The notes under the pieces are model-generated. The model made no database searches, was not told the origin of the DNA, and saw only the letters and a list, made by a program, of their open reading frames with translations. Below, piece after piece: positions 1 through 11,700 of a stretch of DNA of 64,000 nucleotides (positions within the stretch are counted from its first letter, which is position 1; every line of letters starts with the position of its first letter). The position numbers and the translations under genes were made by a program. Location of the stretch: assembly GCA_000727475.1 (NCBI GenBank), contig KL647289.1, positions 5,150,019-5,214,018 of the forward strand. The letters run 5' to 3'. This stretch comes from Sarcocystis neurona (taxonomy: Eukaryota > Apicomplexa > Conoidasida > Eucoccidiorida > Sarcocystidae).

Positions 1-226
1 ATATGCACGTATATAAGGATATACATTCGTGTAAAAGGATATATATGTATATACAAACATATGTATATACAGGGATTCATATATATATATATAAATGTAA
101 AGGGATATAGAGATACGAATGGCGTTGCAACTGGATTGCAACCGCAGCAGAGAGTAAAGATACTGCGGCAGCAGACGGAGAGAAGTTGGGCAGGAGAGAA
201 ATAGCAGCAGAAATTCTACAGTGTAC

Positions 227-320
227 CTCGCCGTAGGCGCCCTGTCCGACCTTGTTAAACAGCTCGTAGTGATGCTCCGAAGTGCCGTCGTTCGTCCAGA
301 AGGGGAAAGCTTTTAAAAAG
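227..320 (-). CDS. Protein kinase, N-terminal lobe exon (partial gene at window edge)
   Basis: The minus strand carries a 31-codon open exon flanked by a good acceptor (CTACTGCAG, exon from 320) and a GAG|GTACAC donor (exon end 227). It reads ...HHYELFNKVGQGAYGE, in which VGQGAYGE is the glycine-rich ATP-binding loop (GxGxxG) of a eukaryotic protein kinase. The valine after the loop and the catalytic lobe must lie on exons beyond the left edge, so the kinase class cannot be fixed; GAYGE after a YEL lead-in is seen in CMGC/MAPK-like kinases. Upstream in-frame sequence to 466 is leucine-rich low complexity from CAG repeats and is probably intron or untranslated. The domain call rests on one motif. 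Confidence 0.5.
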
Positions 321-1292
321 CTGCAGTAGCAGCACCCCAGGAATAGCAGTCCCAGGCTCAGCAATAGCAGTGTCAGCCTTAGCAACAGCAGCGCCAGTCT
401 CAGCAACAGCCGGATCGCCAGCCCCGACGACGCCAGCAGCACTGCCCCACGCCCGCAGTGGCACAAGCAGCAGACACCTTACACTTCTCAAAAAAGTGCA
501 TACATCTGGAAGCGAATATTTATCCGTGGATAGACGCAGGCGCGGGTATATACGTCGACACGCACATACGGATATATATTCAGAACGATACATACACACA
601 CGTACACGCGTGTATATATATATATATCTGTATCCGCGTACGTGGACGCCCAAATAGCTGTAGACACACTCGCGTATGTACGTAGACGTATGCACGTCTC
701 TGTACAGCTATACATTCAGAGATGCGTATATACATATATACGCATATATATATATATATATGTATAAATATATAGATACGCACGTACTGGTACATACAAC
801 TGGGCACGCTCCATAATACGCACATATATGTGAAGGCGGGTGGAACACGTGATCCGTCTTGGAGTTTCTTCTATCCATCAAATGCATGGGTCTGCGTAAG
901 GGGCTGCAGCGGACGCCGAGGCACTCTACGGAAAATCTCTTCCTCCGCTACAGGACCTGCAGATGTGTATGTCATGGCTAACAGTGTGGTTCTCCTACAG
1001 AGCAGTGAGAGACAGAACAGAAAGGAAGGAGCAAAAATCTCCCACGAGAAAGAAAATATGTCTGCAAAGACGCGAATAGGAGCACCGTTTCTTTCTGTGA
1101 AAACACGTAGGCTTCTTTGCCCTACACGTAAACACACACACATAATCGGTCTCTATAATTAGAAAGCAGCAAACATATATAGGGAGAGGGGCAAAGAGAA
1201 GTATACACTAAGGAGCGGCTGATGTGAATGCGCGTCAGTATACGAACATGCACAAACACATTTGCTGGGTGCACGCGTCCTTCTCATTTAAA
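321..1292. other. Spacer rich in simple sequence
   Basis: The first 150 bases hold a CAG-type tract that opens several frames at once. About 480-830 is alternating TA/CA/CG sequence with an (AT)n run near 744-761. The remainder to 1292 has short ORFs on both strands with no recognisable protein content. It contains the 5' side of the kinase gene and the 3' flank of the Gln-rich gene. No promoter or polyadenylation element could be assigned. Confidence 0.5.
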
Positions 1293-4133
1293 CTATTCAT
1301 CTCTATGGAATGCATGAACCCACACGCCGGGATTGAAGCAGACACCCTGAGCGGCAAACTCTCCAGGAGGAGGACGGGCGAGGAGAGCAGCAGCACGTGC
1401 TCCTCCTTCCCCTGCTGCCGTAGCTGCTTCTGCTGCAGGGCTGCTCAGCAGCAGCCCAGCAGCCGCGGGTCCTTCAAGAGCAAGCTGCCAGAGACACTGC
1501 GCTGCAGCTGTAGCAGCAGCAGCGTCTTCGTCCTCCAGTCGCTGACGACGCTGCTGTGTTGCTGTGGCTGTTGTTTCTTCTGCTGTCCCTTTCACTTCCT
1601 CTGTACCCTTTGATGCGTTAAAAGTTGCTGTCTCCTCTGCTGCTGTTGCTTCCTCTCCTGCCGCTTCTTCTTCTCCGCCTGCTGTTCCCTGGGCGCTCTC
1701 TCGATTCATTGTTGCCAGCCTGCCAAGCTCTGCGCCCGCCGCTGCTTCTGCTTGGCGAGTAGCCCGTGCAGCAGCAGTGTCGCGGCCTGCTCTTCCGCCG
1801 GCAGGAGGGGCTGAGGCGGCGCCGGGGGGTGGCGCTGTTCCTGCTGTCAGAGGAGCTGTCGGAAGGTCATCACGTGTGTTGCGCCCACATGAAAAGTATC
1901 GAGTGAGTGCCGCAGGCAGCGCAGCCAGTACGGCTCCTTCCCAAGAGTCTGCAGCCGCTGCACGTGCTGCCGCTGCAGCAGCAGCTATGAGCGCAGCCGC
2001 GCCCCTGGGCGAGCGCTGCATCAGGGAAGCGACAATGGCCTTGAAGATACGAAGAAAGGCAGCCCGCCGCTGATGATGGTGCTGCTCACTCGATAGCAGC
2101 GTCTTATATTCGGGTGTAGAATAAAGTGAAAACGTCAGGGCATGCTCTGCACCCTGCGCTTCCTTCTTATCCACAACAGGAAGCAGGACGTGGCCATCGG
2201 CACTGCTGCAAGCCCCTGCCCAGGCTTGCAGTCGCTGCAGTAGCTGTTCCCGCTGCGCCGGCAAACTGGTTGCTGCATCTCCATCCTGGAACACAGCCGC
2301 AGGCAGCAGCGCGGCCTCACTATCGCTACCCAGAGACGAGACAACACCGGCAAACCCCCCTGTCTCCCCTCCTGTCCCCTCCCCAAAATCCTTACGCTCC
2401 CCCCTCTTCCCATTCAGCCCTACCACCACATGCGTCTGCCTGTCCTGCTCACTCCCCCAGCCTACAAACACACTCTGCTGCTGCAGCTTCCCCTGGTGCT
2501 TGAGCTGCCGCTCTCGCTGCTGGAGGCGTTGCTGTCGCTGCTGGTGTCGGTGTCGCTGCTCAAGAACGTACTGGTCTCCCCGCTGCTGCTGCTCCAGCTG
2601 CTGCTGCAATGTTTGCTGCAGCTGCTGCTGTCGCTCTTGTGGCTCTGCAGCACGGGACCGCGGGAGTGCCGACAAGCCAGAACTAGAGGGGGGAATTACA
2701 GGAAAAGAAGCAAATGACGCCTTCTCTGCGCTGTTGTCTGTGCGTTCTGTATCACGGCTGCTCCTACTCGCCGGGCTGCGCTCACCTGCCGTCTCTGTTG
2801 CGGTGCTGATGCTGTCTACTGGCGAGATGAAGTGCAGAGGCCGCAGCAGCAAGAATCCTCGGCCTAGGACGTCCCCGCGCCCCACCACGGCAGGCACCCC
2901 GTAAAAAAAATCTTCATCGTCCCCAACAGCAGCAGCATTGGCTGCTCCTGCTGTCGCTGTTACTTCTTCTGCATCTTCTTCTTCAGCTTCCTTATCTAAC
3001 GGTTCTGCAGCAACTGCAGCAGCGAAGATGCTCCATGTGCTCGCCTCTACCTCCCTGGTTCTCCCTCCCCTTGGTAGCTTCTCTTTCTGCAGCCGACTCC
3101 CTCGCTGCTGATGCTTCTTCTGCTCTTGCTGCTGCAACTTCTCCTGCTCTGGCGTCCCCTCCTGTCCTCGCTGCTGCATCTCCTGCTGCTCTGAATGCTG
3201 CATCTTCTTCTGCCTCTGCTGCTGCAGTTTCTTCTGGACGTACTGCAGCAGCTTCTCTTGCTGTTGTTGCTTGTGCAACGCCAGCTGCCGTTGCTTTAGC
3301 TGCCATTGATGTTGCTGTCGCAGGTTGGGCTGCTGTTGTTCACGTACCAGCTGCGCCAACGCTTGCTGCGGCATCACCCTCTGGCAATGACACTGCTGCA
3401 CGTCTTCACGTTGATATTGCTGCAGTTCAATCAGCTGCTCCTGCGGCTGTTCTGCAGGAACGGTACACGCCAGCAGCTGTTGCAGCAGTCCATAATACCT
3501 TGGCTTACCGGAGGTATACTCTACCGTCTGCCGCTGGTCAACTCGTCCACGGTGTTCCTCATTTGAGTTCAGCTGCCGAGCGCCGGCCTGCGCGAGTTTC
3601 ACGTGGTGACGCTGTTGCTGCGGCGAACTCCAAAAGGACACAGAGAGAAGCGGCAGCGGCGGAAATTCTCTTCGAGACGTAAGCGGTCCTCGCGCAGCTG
3701 TACAGACTGCGGGCGCGGCTTTCCAGTCTTCTGCGGCTGCCTCGGATGCTGTGGCAGATAGTTCTGCAGCTCCTCCTGCTGCCGCAGCAGCAGCTGAGGG
3801 ACCTGCCGCTGCTGCTTCTTGGTCTGTGCGTGCTGAAGCGGCAGCATCGTGGTGTGAGGAACAAAACGTCTGACTCGTGCACGAGTGGAAGACACATGCA
3901 ACAGTATCGCTTCTCAGCAGCCGCAGGACCGGCCCAGCGAGCAGGGCTGCAATAAGGCGCAGCAGCAGCGCAAGCACCAGCAAACCACCTCTTGTAGGGT
4001 GATGCACCGCTGCAGCTGCAGGTCGTAGTACTGCCGCTGCAGTTACACACGTGCGTCTACGCGTGCAGCAGCAGCCAGAAGCCGCAGCAGCACCAACTGC
4101 TGCGCCGCTGCTGCAGCCGTCACGTCTCTTCAT
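1293..4133 (-). CDS. Large Gln/Ala-rich protein, main exon block, unknown function
   Basis: A 946-codon minus-strand frame ends at a stop at 1293. From about 3617 down to 1293 it looks genuinely coding. It has a poly-Gln section, an acidic stretch followed by GVPAVVGRGDVLGRGF, then Q-rich and ordinary-composition stretches such as HALTFSLYSTPEYKTL, and an Ala-rich C-terminal third. The segment from 4133 to about 3620 is Cys/Ala-rich in this frame, while the +1 frame there is Gln-rich (3599-3901). A pyrimidine-rich acceptor (TTCGCCGCAG, exon from 3617) suggests the true exon starts near 3617 and that the upstream part belongs to other exons. I recognise no domain. Homopolymer runs of Q and A are typical of Eimeria proteins of many unrelated functions. 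Confidence 0.5.
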   Translation of the reverse strand: MKRRDGCSSGAAVGAAAASGCCCTRRRTCVTAAAVLRPAAAAVHHPTRGGLLVLALLLRLIAALLAGPVLRLLRSDTVACVFHSCTSQTFCSSHHDAAASARTDQEAAAAGPSAAAAAAGGAAELSATASEAAAEDWKAAPAVCTAARGPLTSRREFPPLPLLSVSFWSSPQQQRHHVKLAQAGARQLNSNEEHRGRVDQRQTVEYTSGKPRYYGLLQQLLACTVPAEQPQEQLIELQQYQREDVQQCHCQRVMPQQALAQLVREQQQPNLRQQHQWQLKQRQLALHKQQQQEKLLQYVQKKLQQQRQKKMQHSEQQEMQQRGQEGTPEQEKLQQQEQKKHQQRGSRLQKEKLPRGGRTREVEASTWSIFAAAVAAEPLDKEAEEEDAEEVTATAGAANAAAVGDDEDFFYGVPAVVGRGDVLGRGFLLLRPLHFISPVDSISTATETAGERSPASRSSRDTERTDNSAEKASFASFPVIPPSSSGLSALPRSRAAEPQERQQQLQQTLQQQLEQQQRGDQYVLEQRHRHQQRQQRLQQRERQLKHQGKLQQQSVFVGWGSEQDRQTHVVVGLNGKRGERKDFGEGTGGETGGFAGVVSSLGSDSEAALLPAAVFQDGDAATSLPAQREQLLQRLQAWAGACSSADGHVLLPVVDKKEAQGAEHALTFSLYSTPEYKTLLSSEQHHHQRRAAFLRIFKAIVASLMQRSPRGAAALIAAAAAAARAAAADSWEGAVLAALPAALTRYFSCGRNTRDDLPTAPLTAGTAPPPGAASAPPAGGRAGRDTAAARATRQAEAAAGAELGRLATMNRESAQGTAGGEEEAAGEEATAAEETATFNASKGTEEVKGTAEETTATATQQRRQRLEDEDAAAATAAAQCLWQLALEGPAAAGLLLSSPAAEAATAAGEGGARAAALLARPPPGEFAAQGVCFNPGVWVHAFHRDE

Positions 4134-4685
4134 GCCTTTCCAAGGAAGAGATGCGACACGCGTGCAGACAAGGAAAAGAGAGAGAGGGACAACGGAAAGT
4201 GAAGACGACGAACAAAGAACAACATCGGGGGTGACAGCAGTGAGGGAACATGTCGCATCAACAGCAGCCTCAATAGCCGCAAGACGCAGCCGGTGGAATC
4301 CGTCAGGAAATAGTGTTGCTGCTGACGTTGCTAAGCCTCTTCTTCACGCTCAAACGCCGTACTCTAGATATCCTGAAGTGACGCATCAGCGGGAAATCAA
4401 CGTCTCCGAAACTGCGCCTTTCTGGTAGCAACTCCAGTCCTGTACAAATCGCCTAAAATCACCAACTGTAGCAGTGGACGTAGTAGTTGTGAAAATTGAG
4501 CACAACACAGAATGATACCGAATGAGGTGGCAGGAGTGATAAAAATAGAACACAAGTACACTGACGACCAACGTGAGAGTCCCTCCCTGAGAAGGCCGTC
4601 TTTATCTCCCTCTGCCTCTGTGTCAAATTCACGCCTGGTCTGTCAATGCAGGCTATTCCGACTGACACTGCAGGAACGCTACTCG

Positions 4686-5050
4686 CTACTGCAGCGACGA
4701 AAGAAGTCTCCTGAAGAGTGAATCCCGGGTGAAGACCGCTACGCCTGCGCGGCTCAAAATGCCGCCGTCTTCCTTACGCAGCTCCTGTGGCTCACGCACT
4801 GCAGTTTGTCCTGCAGATTTCGGCGTCTGCTCCTGCTGTTGCTGCGTCTTGTGCAGCGGCGGTAGGACCTGCCGCTGAAGCACAGCTGCCGCAAACTCCT
4901 GTCGCCGCGAAAGAATGTAGCAAAAACCGTGTGTTCTCTCCTTCTGCTGGTGCTCCAGCCGCTGCTGTTGTTGGTGCTGCTGCTCCTGCTGCTGCAGTGC
5001 TCTTACTGTTTGAGCAGCTGCAGTTGCGGCCGCGGCGGCGACGGAGTCTG
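4686..5050 (-). CDS. Probable upstream exon of the Gln-rich gene
   Basis: The minus strand from about 5050 to the stop at 4686 has one continuous frame with mixed composition: Gln-rich (QQQEQQHQQQQ), then GFCYILSRRQEFAAAVLQRQ, then a charged stretch with REPQELRKEDGGIL. This is more protein-like than the Cys/Arg-rich alternative frames over the same CAG tract. Just upstream, at about 5055, the minus strand shows a GTGAGTAG donor after a short Gln-rich frame, implying another exon. It lies 550 bases upstream of, and on the same strand as, the large Gln-rich frame, so I infer that it belongs to the same gene. The junctions are not resolved. Confidence 0.4.
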
Positions 5051-5412
5051 CTACTCACACGTGTGCGTCTTTAGGAGGCTGCTGTTGTTGCAGCGAGCTC
5101 TGCTTCAGCTCTTGAAACACCGGGAGGTTAGAAAAAACAGAGCAAGGGAGCCGAAAGCAGTCATGCAAGCAGGCCTACGCAGAAGCAACTGAGAGTTGTA
5201 ACTGTGCACGGAAAATTTAACCATACTCCAACAAAACGTCAACTAGCACATGTAAATGCCTTTTCCTGCAAACGTGTGTGTGCGCCGGTGAGGCTACGAA
5301 ATGCAAGATGCTTTGCTGATTGATGAGGAAGGAGAAGCCGAAGAAGCTCCGTGTACAGCTGCTGCTGCTGCGTCGTCTAATGTCTCTATTTCTGCTGCTG
5401 CCGATTCTCCCA

Positions 5413-5560
5413 CTAATCACCACGTCGTGGGGATGCCTTGCTGGCGATGCCTAGTTTCACTACTTTTGTCTTACGTTTCAGAGGAGACGGAGGATGTCTC
5501 GAAAAGCGATACACCACAATGTAGTCGTTCACTTCGAGTGGCGTCGAGATAGAATATAGA
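5413..5560 (-). CDS. Possible short exon, unknown protein
   Basis: The minus strand holds an open frame with natural composition (VNDYIVVYRFSRHPP, then KRKTKVVKLG) ending near 5413. A possible GAC|GTGGTG donor lies at its end. It may be a 5' exon of the Gln-rich gene. There is no domain match and no confirmed acceptor, so this is a weak call. Confidence 0.22.
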
Positions 5561-6886
5561 ATACAACGGACTGTCCCTAGTACAATAAGAATGGCGGGGT
5601 ACTTCACTGTTACATTCAGTGCAAGCAGGAGGCAGCAGCCTACCCCACTTGATGCTTTTGTTTTACCTGGACTACTGGAGGTGGTTGCATGGCTGGCGCT
5701 CTTCTTTTTTACATTAAGAGGCAGAAAAATGATTTACGCTTCATTAGTGATGGTAGAATCAGGACGCTTGTCGAGAATATACTGCCGCTTGTTTGTTCAA
5801 GGCTAGAACGCCTGTAAGGAAGCGTGTGCAACTGGAAGAGAAAGCAGACGAGAAATTCGTAATCACGGTTTCGCTTCTATTGGTGACAACACGGTCAACG
5901 AATCATTTGTACCATCATGATGGTCGCTTTTTTGAAATGTCGAGAAGAAGCATTGGAAGACTCCGGCACGCCGCTACGCTAGAGGAGTAAAACGGCTACA
6001 AAGAAAAAGTAGGGAGAGTGACACATGAGAGCTGTAGCGTGGTTCTCTACTGAAACTAAAGGTGGCGGCCGACCAGCCAGCGTCAAGGAATGCTTGAATA
6101 TTCCTTCTCTCAGAAAGCGAATGGCCTAAAAACTGTGGAGGAGATCGAGATAGTTGAATGTAGCTGTTAACGACAGAGCTGGATTTCACCGTCTTTCGGG
6201 CTTGAGGTTTCAGGTGTGTGCGTACGTACACCGGAAGGAACTTGGTTAGCTACAGGAGCACCGCCACACAAAATTGCCAAAAGCACGGAAATATACGTAA
6301 AATTACAATGTGTACGCACACTACGCAAAAAAATAAGAAGTATACCAAACTATATTCCCACGCAAAGCTGCCTTAACTTATCATGCAGATATTTTTTGAC
6401 CAGACGTATGTTTCCATTTGCAGTACACGCCGTAGGAGGTTTCATTCACTTCCCAGTTGCAGGTTTTCATTAGCACTACAGATGAGCATACGCAGGTTTA
6501 CGTCTGCATATATGCAGATCTATACATATATGTACATACACGAGCTTATTTAAGCTAGTAAGGCTTATCTCGCGCTCCAAAAGAATGATGGACGGAGATG
6601 TAAAGATGCGCTTGCATGCGCAATTGAGTCGCAGCCGTTAGCCTTGTCTTGGGCTGCAGCGGAAACATCTTCTGTCGAAGTCCCGCTAATTCGTGTTTTG
6701 CATGTTCGTATAGATACATCAATGTATACATGGGTACCGCTATATTCGTACACGTGTGTATACACAAGTGTAGGAATGTTTGCGCTCACAGGTGGAAAAG
6801 CGTGTCTCTCCGTACAACACGTTTGCAGAGTGCATGATTGTCGCAGAGCAGTACACGCGTACACGAACGGATACGTACGTGTGTCC

Positions 6887-7014
6887 TCACTTATAATTTT
6901 TTGCGTACACGTCAAGTCTTGCGCAGAGGCCTAGTCGTAGCCGAGCAATCTTCACTTATAATTCTCCGCCTACACGTCCATTTCTGCTCAGAGGCCTAGT
7001 CGTAGCCGAGCAAT
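6887..7014. repeat. 65-bp tandem duplication
   Basis: Two head-to-tail copies start at 6887 and 6952. Both begin TCACTTATAATT and end with the shared GAGGCCTAGTCGTAGCCGAG followed by CAAT. The last 26 bases are identical, while the middle has drifted. The repeat is non-coding in any convincing frame. Confidence 0.85.
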
Positions 7015-8696
7015 ATACAAGCGTAGGCAGTGAAACGCGTATGCCTAGTATTGCTTGCTGCTGTGCGTAAACGCGAGAGACATAGACAGTGTGAGATACT
7101 GCCTTTGGAACAGAAGTGGAGTGGAAATCTCGACAACAGAAAAACTCTAGAGAATGAAACAAGACACATACGCAACGTACACTTACGTGGAGGTATACGC
7201 CGATGCATTTTTGTGTTTGTCCGACATCAAATATATCCAGGTGGTCTTCTTATATGGCTTTACACGTGTAAGGTACAACAGAAGGTTCGGAAAAGAGCAG
7301 CTGAGAACGACAACTGTATCAGAAACAACCGAACTAGAATCTCTGCACGTGCGCACTTCATTTTGTGCAGATGTGTCTAGAGGTGTCACTGATGCGTAGA
7401 AAAGCGGGGAAAAAGTACACGCAGACCTGCTTCGACCTGAATTCCTTACGTGTGTACGACGGCCGACAGTAGCAACGAACAGCCCCACGTCAAGCACCGG
7501 AGATCTTTCTGTAGTGATTTCTACATGTGTGTGATTGTTGGCCTGCAGGTGACGGGGTGCAGGTGTCGCTGCCAATCACATGCGTGCGTACGCTTGTGCA
7601 TATATCTGCGCGCGAGGAAAATCCTGTGCGAATCCATGTATTGCGTGCGTCGAAGGACGTTCGTATGGCGGTCTGCAGTCCGACTGTATACACGTAGGAT
7701 CTGTATGGGTCTATACTTCATAGCTGCGCTGACGTGCAAGTGCAGATGCCGTACAACTGCTGCGGCGTGACAAAAAAATTTTGTTTAAAATAATGTAGGG
7801 TACGACTCAATAGAAATATAGAATATGTACACAAAGCCGCCGACTATTATGTTGCGTATTAGCGTATGCGTGGATTAGGAATGCGCATACAAGAACATGT
7901 GTATACGTAGACCTCGACCTATGTGTACCAAGATGACGCAGTTGGCTGCAGTTCAAGAAAGAACTTTCCTTGGAAGAAACTCCAAGTGTTTATAGCATGT
8001 TTAAGTTACGACGTCAGTGTCAAAGGCGTTGTTATCCCAGACTGAAGACAAAGGCCATTAGCAGGTCACCAATCCACACCTGCATCTGCAAACGTGCGCA
8101 TCCATATCTACGTGCATGTGTGTAAGCGCCACCGCACGAACAAGCTAATGCAGCGCCTGCAACCTCGAGTGCTGGTTCTGTGTACGAGTTCATAGAGTGG
8201 CTGTAGAAATGGAGGCGTGCATAAGCATTTATTGCGAGGTGAATACACATGTGTGTACGCTTACAGTCCATACATATTTTACATACAGTACAGATGGTCC
8301 TTTGTAATGATGCGCCGTTCGGCGCATGTGTCATGCCTGCACTGCTGTTTACGCGTGCTCACTGCGAAGACGCCCAGCATCCCCAGCACATTGTCATTCA
8401 ATGCAGATACTTATCCATGTTCAACAAGTGTGATGCCTCCATAACGAGTCCAATCCTGTCTTCCCAATCAGGAAACAAACAATCAAACAACTCGTAATGT
8501 GGGGCCTGCAGAGAGATGAAGCCTGGTTTTTCGTCCTCCTTTGCTGGCTGGACAATTCGACTGCCACAAGCAAGAAGAGGCCTGCAGCACTGTCACGCTG
8601 CAGCGAATAGTTGTGTTCGTGGAAGCACACGAGCGACAACAGCAGCACGAGATGCTACTCTTATATGGGCGAAGGGAGTAGAGTGTTGCGCCGTAC

Positions 8697-8722
8697 ATAT
8701 ATATATATATATATATATATAT
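8697..8722. repeat. (AT)13 microsatellite
   Basis: A perfect run of AT dinucleotides, followed by a few ATGTATATAT interruptions to about 8740. Confidence 0.95.
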
Positions 8723-11700
8723 CAATATGTATATATATGCGCGTAAGCATACAGAGTGGAACAGGAAGAGATAAGGAGGGATCAATAAAAAATGAGTAGC
8801 GGCGAGAGAGAGGGATTAATACGTAGATGAATACTTACACGGACCTGCCCAGAGGGTGCTCGATAATTGTCTGTACAGGGAGTGACCGAAGGAGAGGAAA
8901 TGCTGGAGTAATAGTTTTTACATGGGGTTTGTCCCTGCCATCCTGGATTGGACGTTTGCGTTGCTGCTGACGAGGAAGCTGCCGGGAAACCGCGCATTAT
9001 TTCGTTGCTGCAGCTATTGTGTGCACTACGCTGTATGCGTACTTCGGGGTAGGGCTAAGCAGTTGCATTTCGATAAGTAAGCTTGTGTGCGCATCAGAAA
9101 AGCGTCGCCGCTTAGCCTTTCGCGCTGCTAACTCACTGGGCAAAGGTACATTAGTTTTATCAACGGTAGTAGTAGTCGTACTCGTTGTAGTAATAATGGT
9201 ACTCAGAGTGATATCCTCTCATTCGTACGAGCGGTAGTACCAGCAGTACTAGTAACTGTGTGAGAGATTGTAAGATCAGTAGTTGCCAGTACTTGTGAAT
9301 ATTTGAGCTCTACTTCTAAAAGAACTGATGCGTGCCTCATATTTATGCAACTATCTGCCTCAGAGCCTCCGCCTGCTGAAGCGAATTCAGCTCGAAAGGC
9401 AAGTGCAGCCATATGAGAACGGCTGTCACAACTGCGCAACTTGAAGGCAGCCGCTCGTACAGATACGCTCGAGCCAGCTCCTACATTGCACGCGTGCATG
9501 TAAAAGACCACACGTAGTCGCACACGTGTGCGTTCATACTTCATAGAGTAACATCAGCATACATATTCTAGTGTGTGCCTAAGCAATACAGCGTACAAGA
9601 CAGAAGCATCTAGTGTCCCACGGGTGAACTCGGAAGGGATGCACCAGGCACCCATCAAGCACACGAAAATAAATCACACTTACCTCAGCCGCTTGTCCCA
9701 CTTTCTTTCCTTTCTCCACCTAACTCTCACTTTCTCTCTCTTTCTGTATATAGGTGTATATGCACACACGCTTCTGCTCAACAAACTGTAGAATACAGAC
9801 GTGTGGCAAAGAAACGCCTAGCGTACAGCTCGTGCCAATGTAACACAAGAAATCGAAGTTCTGTTTCGGCTTTTTCCTCCCTGGACGTGCACGACGACCG
9901 GGGTGCCGGGGTGAATACAATTTTCCCCAGATCGTTACTGTCCTCCTTCACCTAGTCTGAACGCTCAGAAGGACAGACAAAAATATATGCGTGGCCTGTT
10001 CTTCAACTTGCTAGGGAATTTGCTTTTCGTTCTGCACAAAACCTGGACATACTTGGTGACATTAAAAATATATACTAGTGTACACACATACGTGTTCGCA
10101 CGTTTAGCGTGATCTCTATGCGTTCATGCATGAGCGTCAAGCAGATACTGGCTTACATTTGTACACGTCTAGATGTAGCTGTATCTTGGTCCGCCAGGTA
10201 CAGGTATTTGGACTGATTCCGAATTCTACAGAGAAATCAGAAAGTGTATGAATACCACTTTTGTAAGTATATGTCTGCGAAAGTGAGACAGGTGCGCGGT
10301 AACGTCGGCGACACGTAGCTATCCTCCAGCATACGTATTGAAAGAATCCGTGTTACACGCACACAGGTATGTGAATTTCTCCTGAATGAATGCGAACGGA
10401 CGTACATGCAGTTAGGGCTCCTGTAAACGAGTACACATTGAGAGGGTCCTGCTTCCCCTCGCGTGCATAAGGACCACCTCTATACCTACGTGCGTACGTG
10501 TCTCATTATGTAACACTTCCCCCGCCATCCACAAACATTCGTCCGAAAATCACGTGTATGCGCATGCGTGCACGCAGACATATACATAGATATATATATA
10601 TGTATATCTGCACAAAGATGCACACCAACCATGCACATCCGTTGCTAGATATATCCATCAATTACATGCATAATCACAAAACTACACACCGTTTCTGTGC
10701 ACAGGCGCAGTCTCTTGAAGTGAGTTCTTGCCCGTTAACGGGCGACTGCACTCTGCAAAAGAGGGCGAGTAGCTGGCCTTTCGGAAATCATACGCTTACG
10801 CAGCCGTGAGGGTGCGACCTACTGACCTCACTGGTAGACATGCACATCTACCCGTGTGTGCGTGCGTGTGGTAATTCAGCGTTGCAGGAAACGTTGGAGA
10901 TGTAACTGCTTGTACAATCACAATTTAACGGCGTCTTGGTCTCCACTCTGCATAAAATTTCACATGCGTGCGTCCATGAGTGCCATATGTACATGCTCGC
11001 GGTCAGCGCTACAGCTTCCGTGCTACTTGGTGTGTGCACCGGGGTGCATCCATGTCTTAAAGTCGCTGGGCACACCACGCCGTCAACCGGGTAGAGTCTA
11101 CTGGATACACATATAATATGCATGTGTTTCTGCTCGAGGAATGCCTCATGTATAATATTCTCATATAGGTGTGTAAATACGTCTGTGTCCTACTTCAGTG
11201 TACTCGTCAGCAGTGTGCTTGTGTGCACAAACATGCACATCCACAGCAGTTGACCCTGGACTGACTATGTGGTTTGCACATCTTGATTAAAGTGGAGTCG
11301 CAGAGCTCTTCGCGTATTGCGTCTATTGTGTATAAGTGTATTTACGGATATACGTACAGAAAAAAAAGAAAAAAAGAACAGAGGACAAGCGACACGGCCA
11401 CACGCACAAACATTAATGCATTTGGGTGGTGCGCCCATTGCCGCTCTTCTTCCTGAAAGACTTTCGAGGAGTGTGTGCCGGTGCACACACCTACGCATTC
11501 GAACATTCTGGCGGTTACGTCCGCAGAAGTACATGTCCACGAAGATCGCATACTACTCTAGCCAGATCTACGAATATACATTTAAACCTACGACGAGACA
11601 GAGAGAAAGCGGTCTTGAAAAAGAGCGAGCAGTTGCGCGTCATGACAATACGTCCACACAGTATGTGAGTTTCTGCGTCTGTGGCTGCCTATCTCGTTTT

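Noticed and set aside
255..695. 146-codon minus-strand ORF at the left edge
   Set aside because: Overlaps the kinase exon in another frame; Tyr/Arg/Cys-rich translation of TA/CA/CG repeats.
1564..2073. Ala/Ser-rich plus-strand ORF
   Set aside because: Antisense shadow of the Gln/Ala-rich minus-strand gene; open only because of CAG/CTG tracts.
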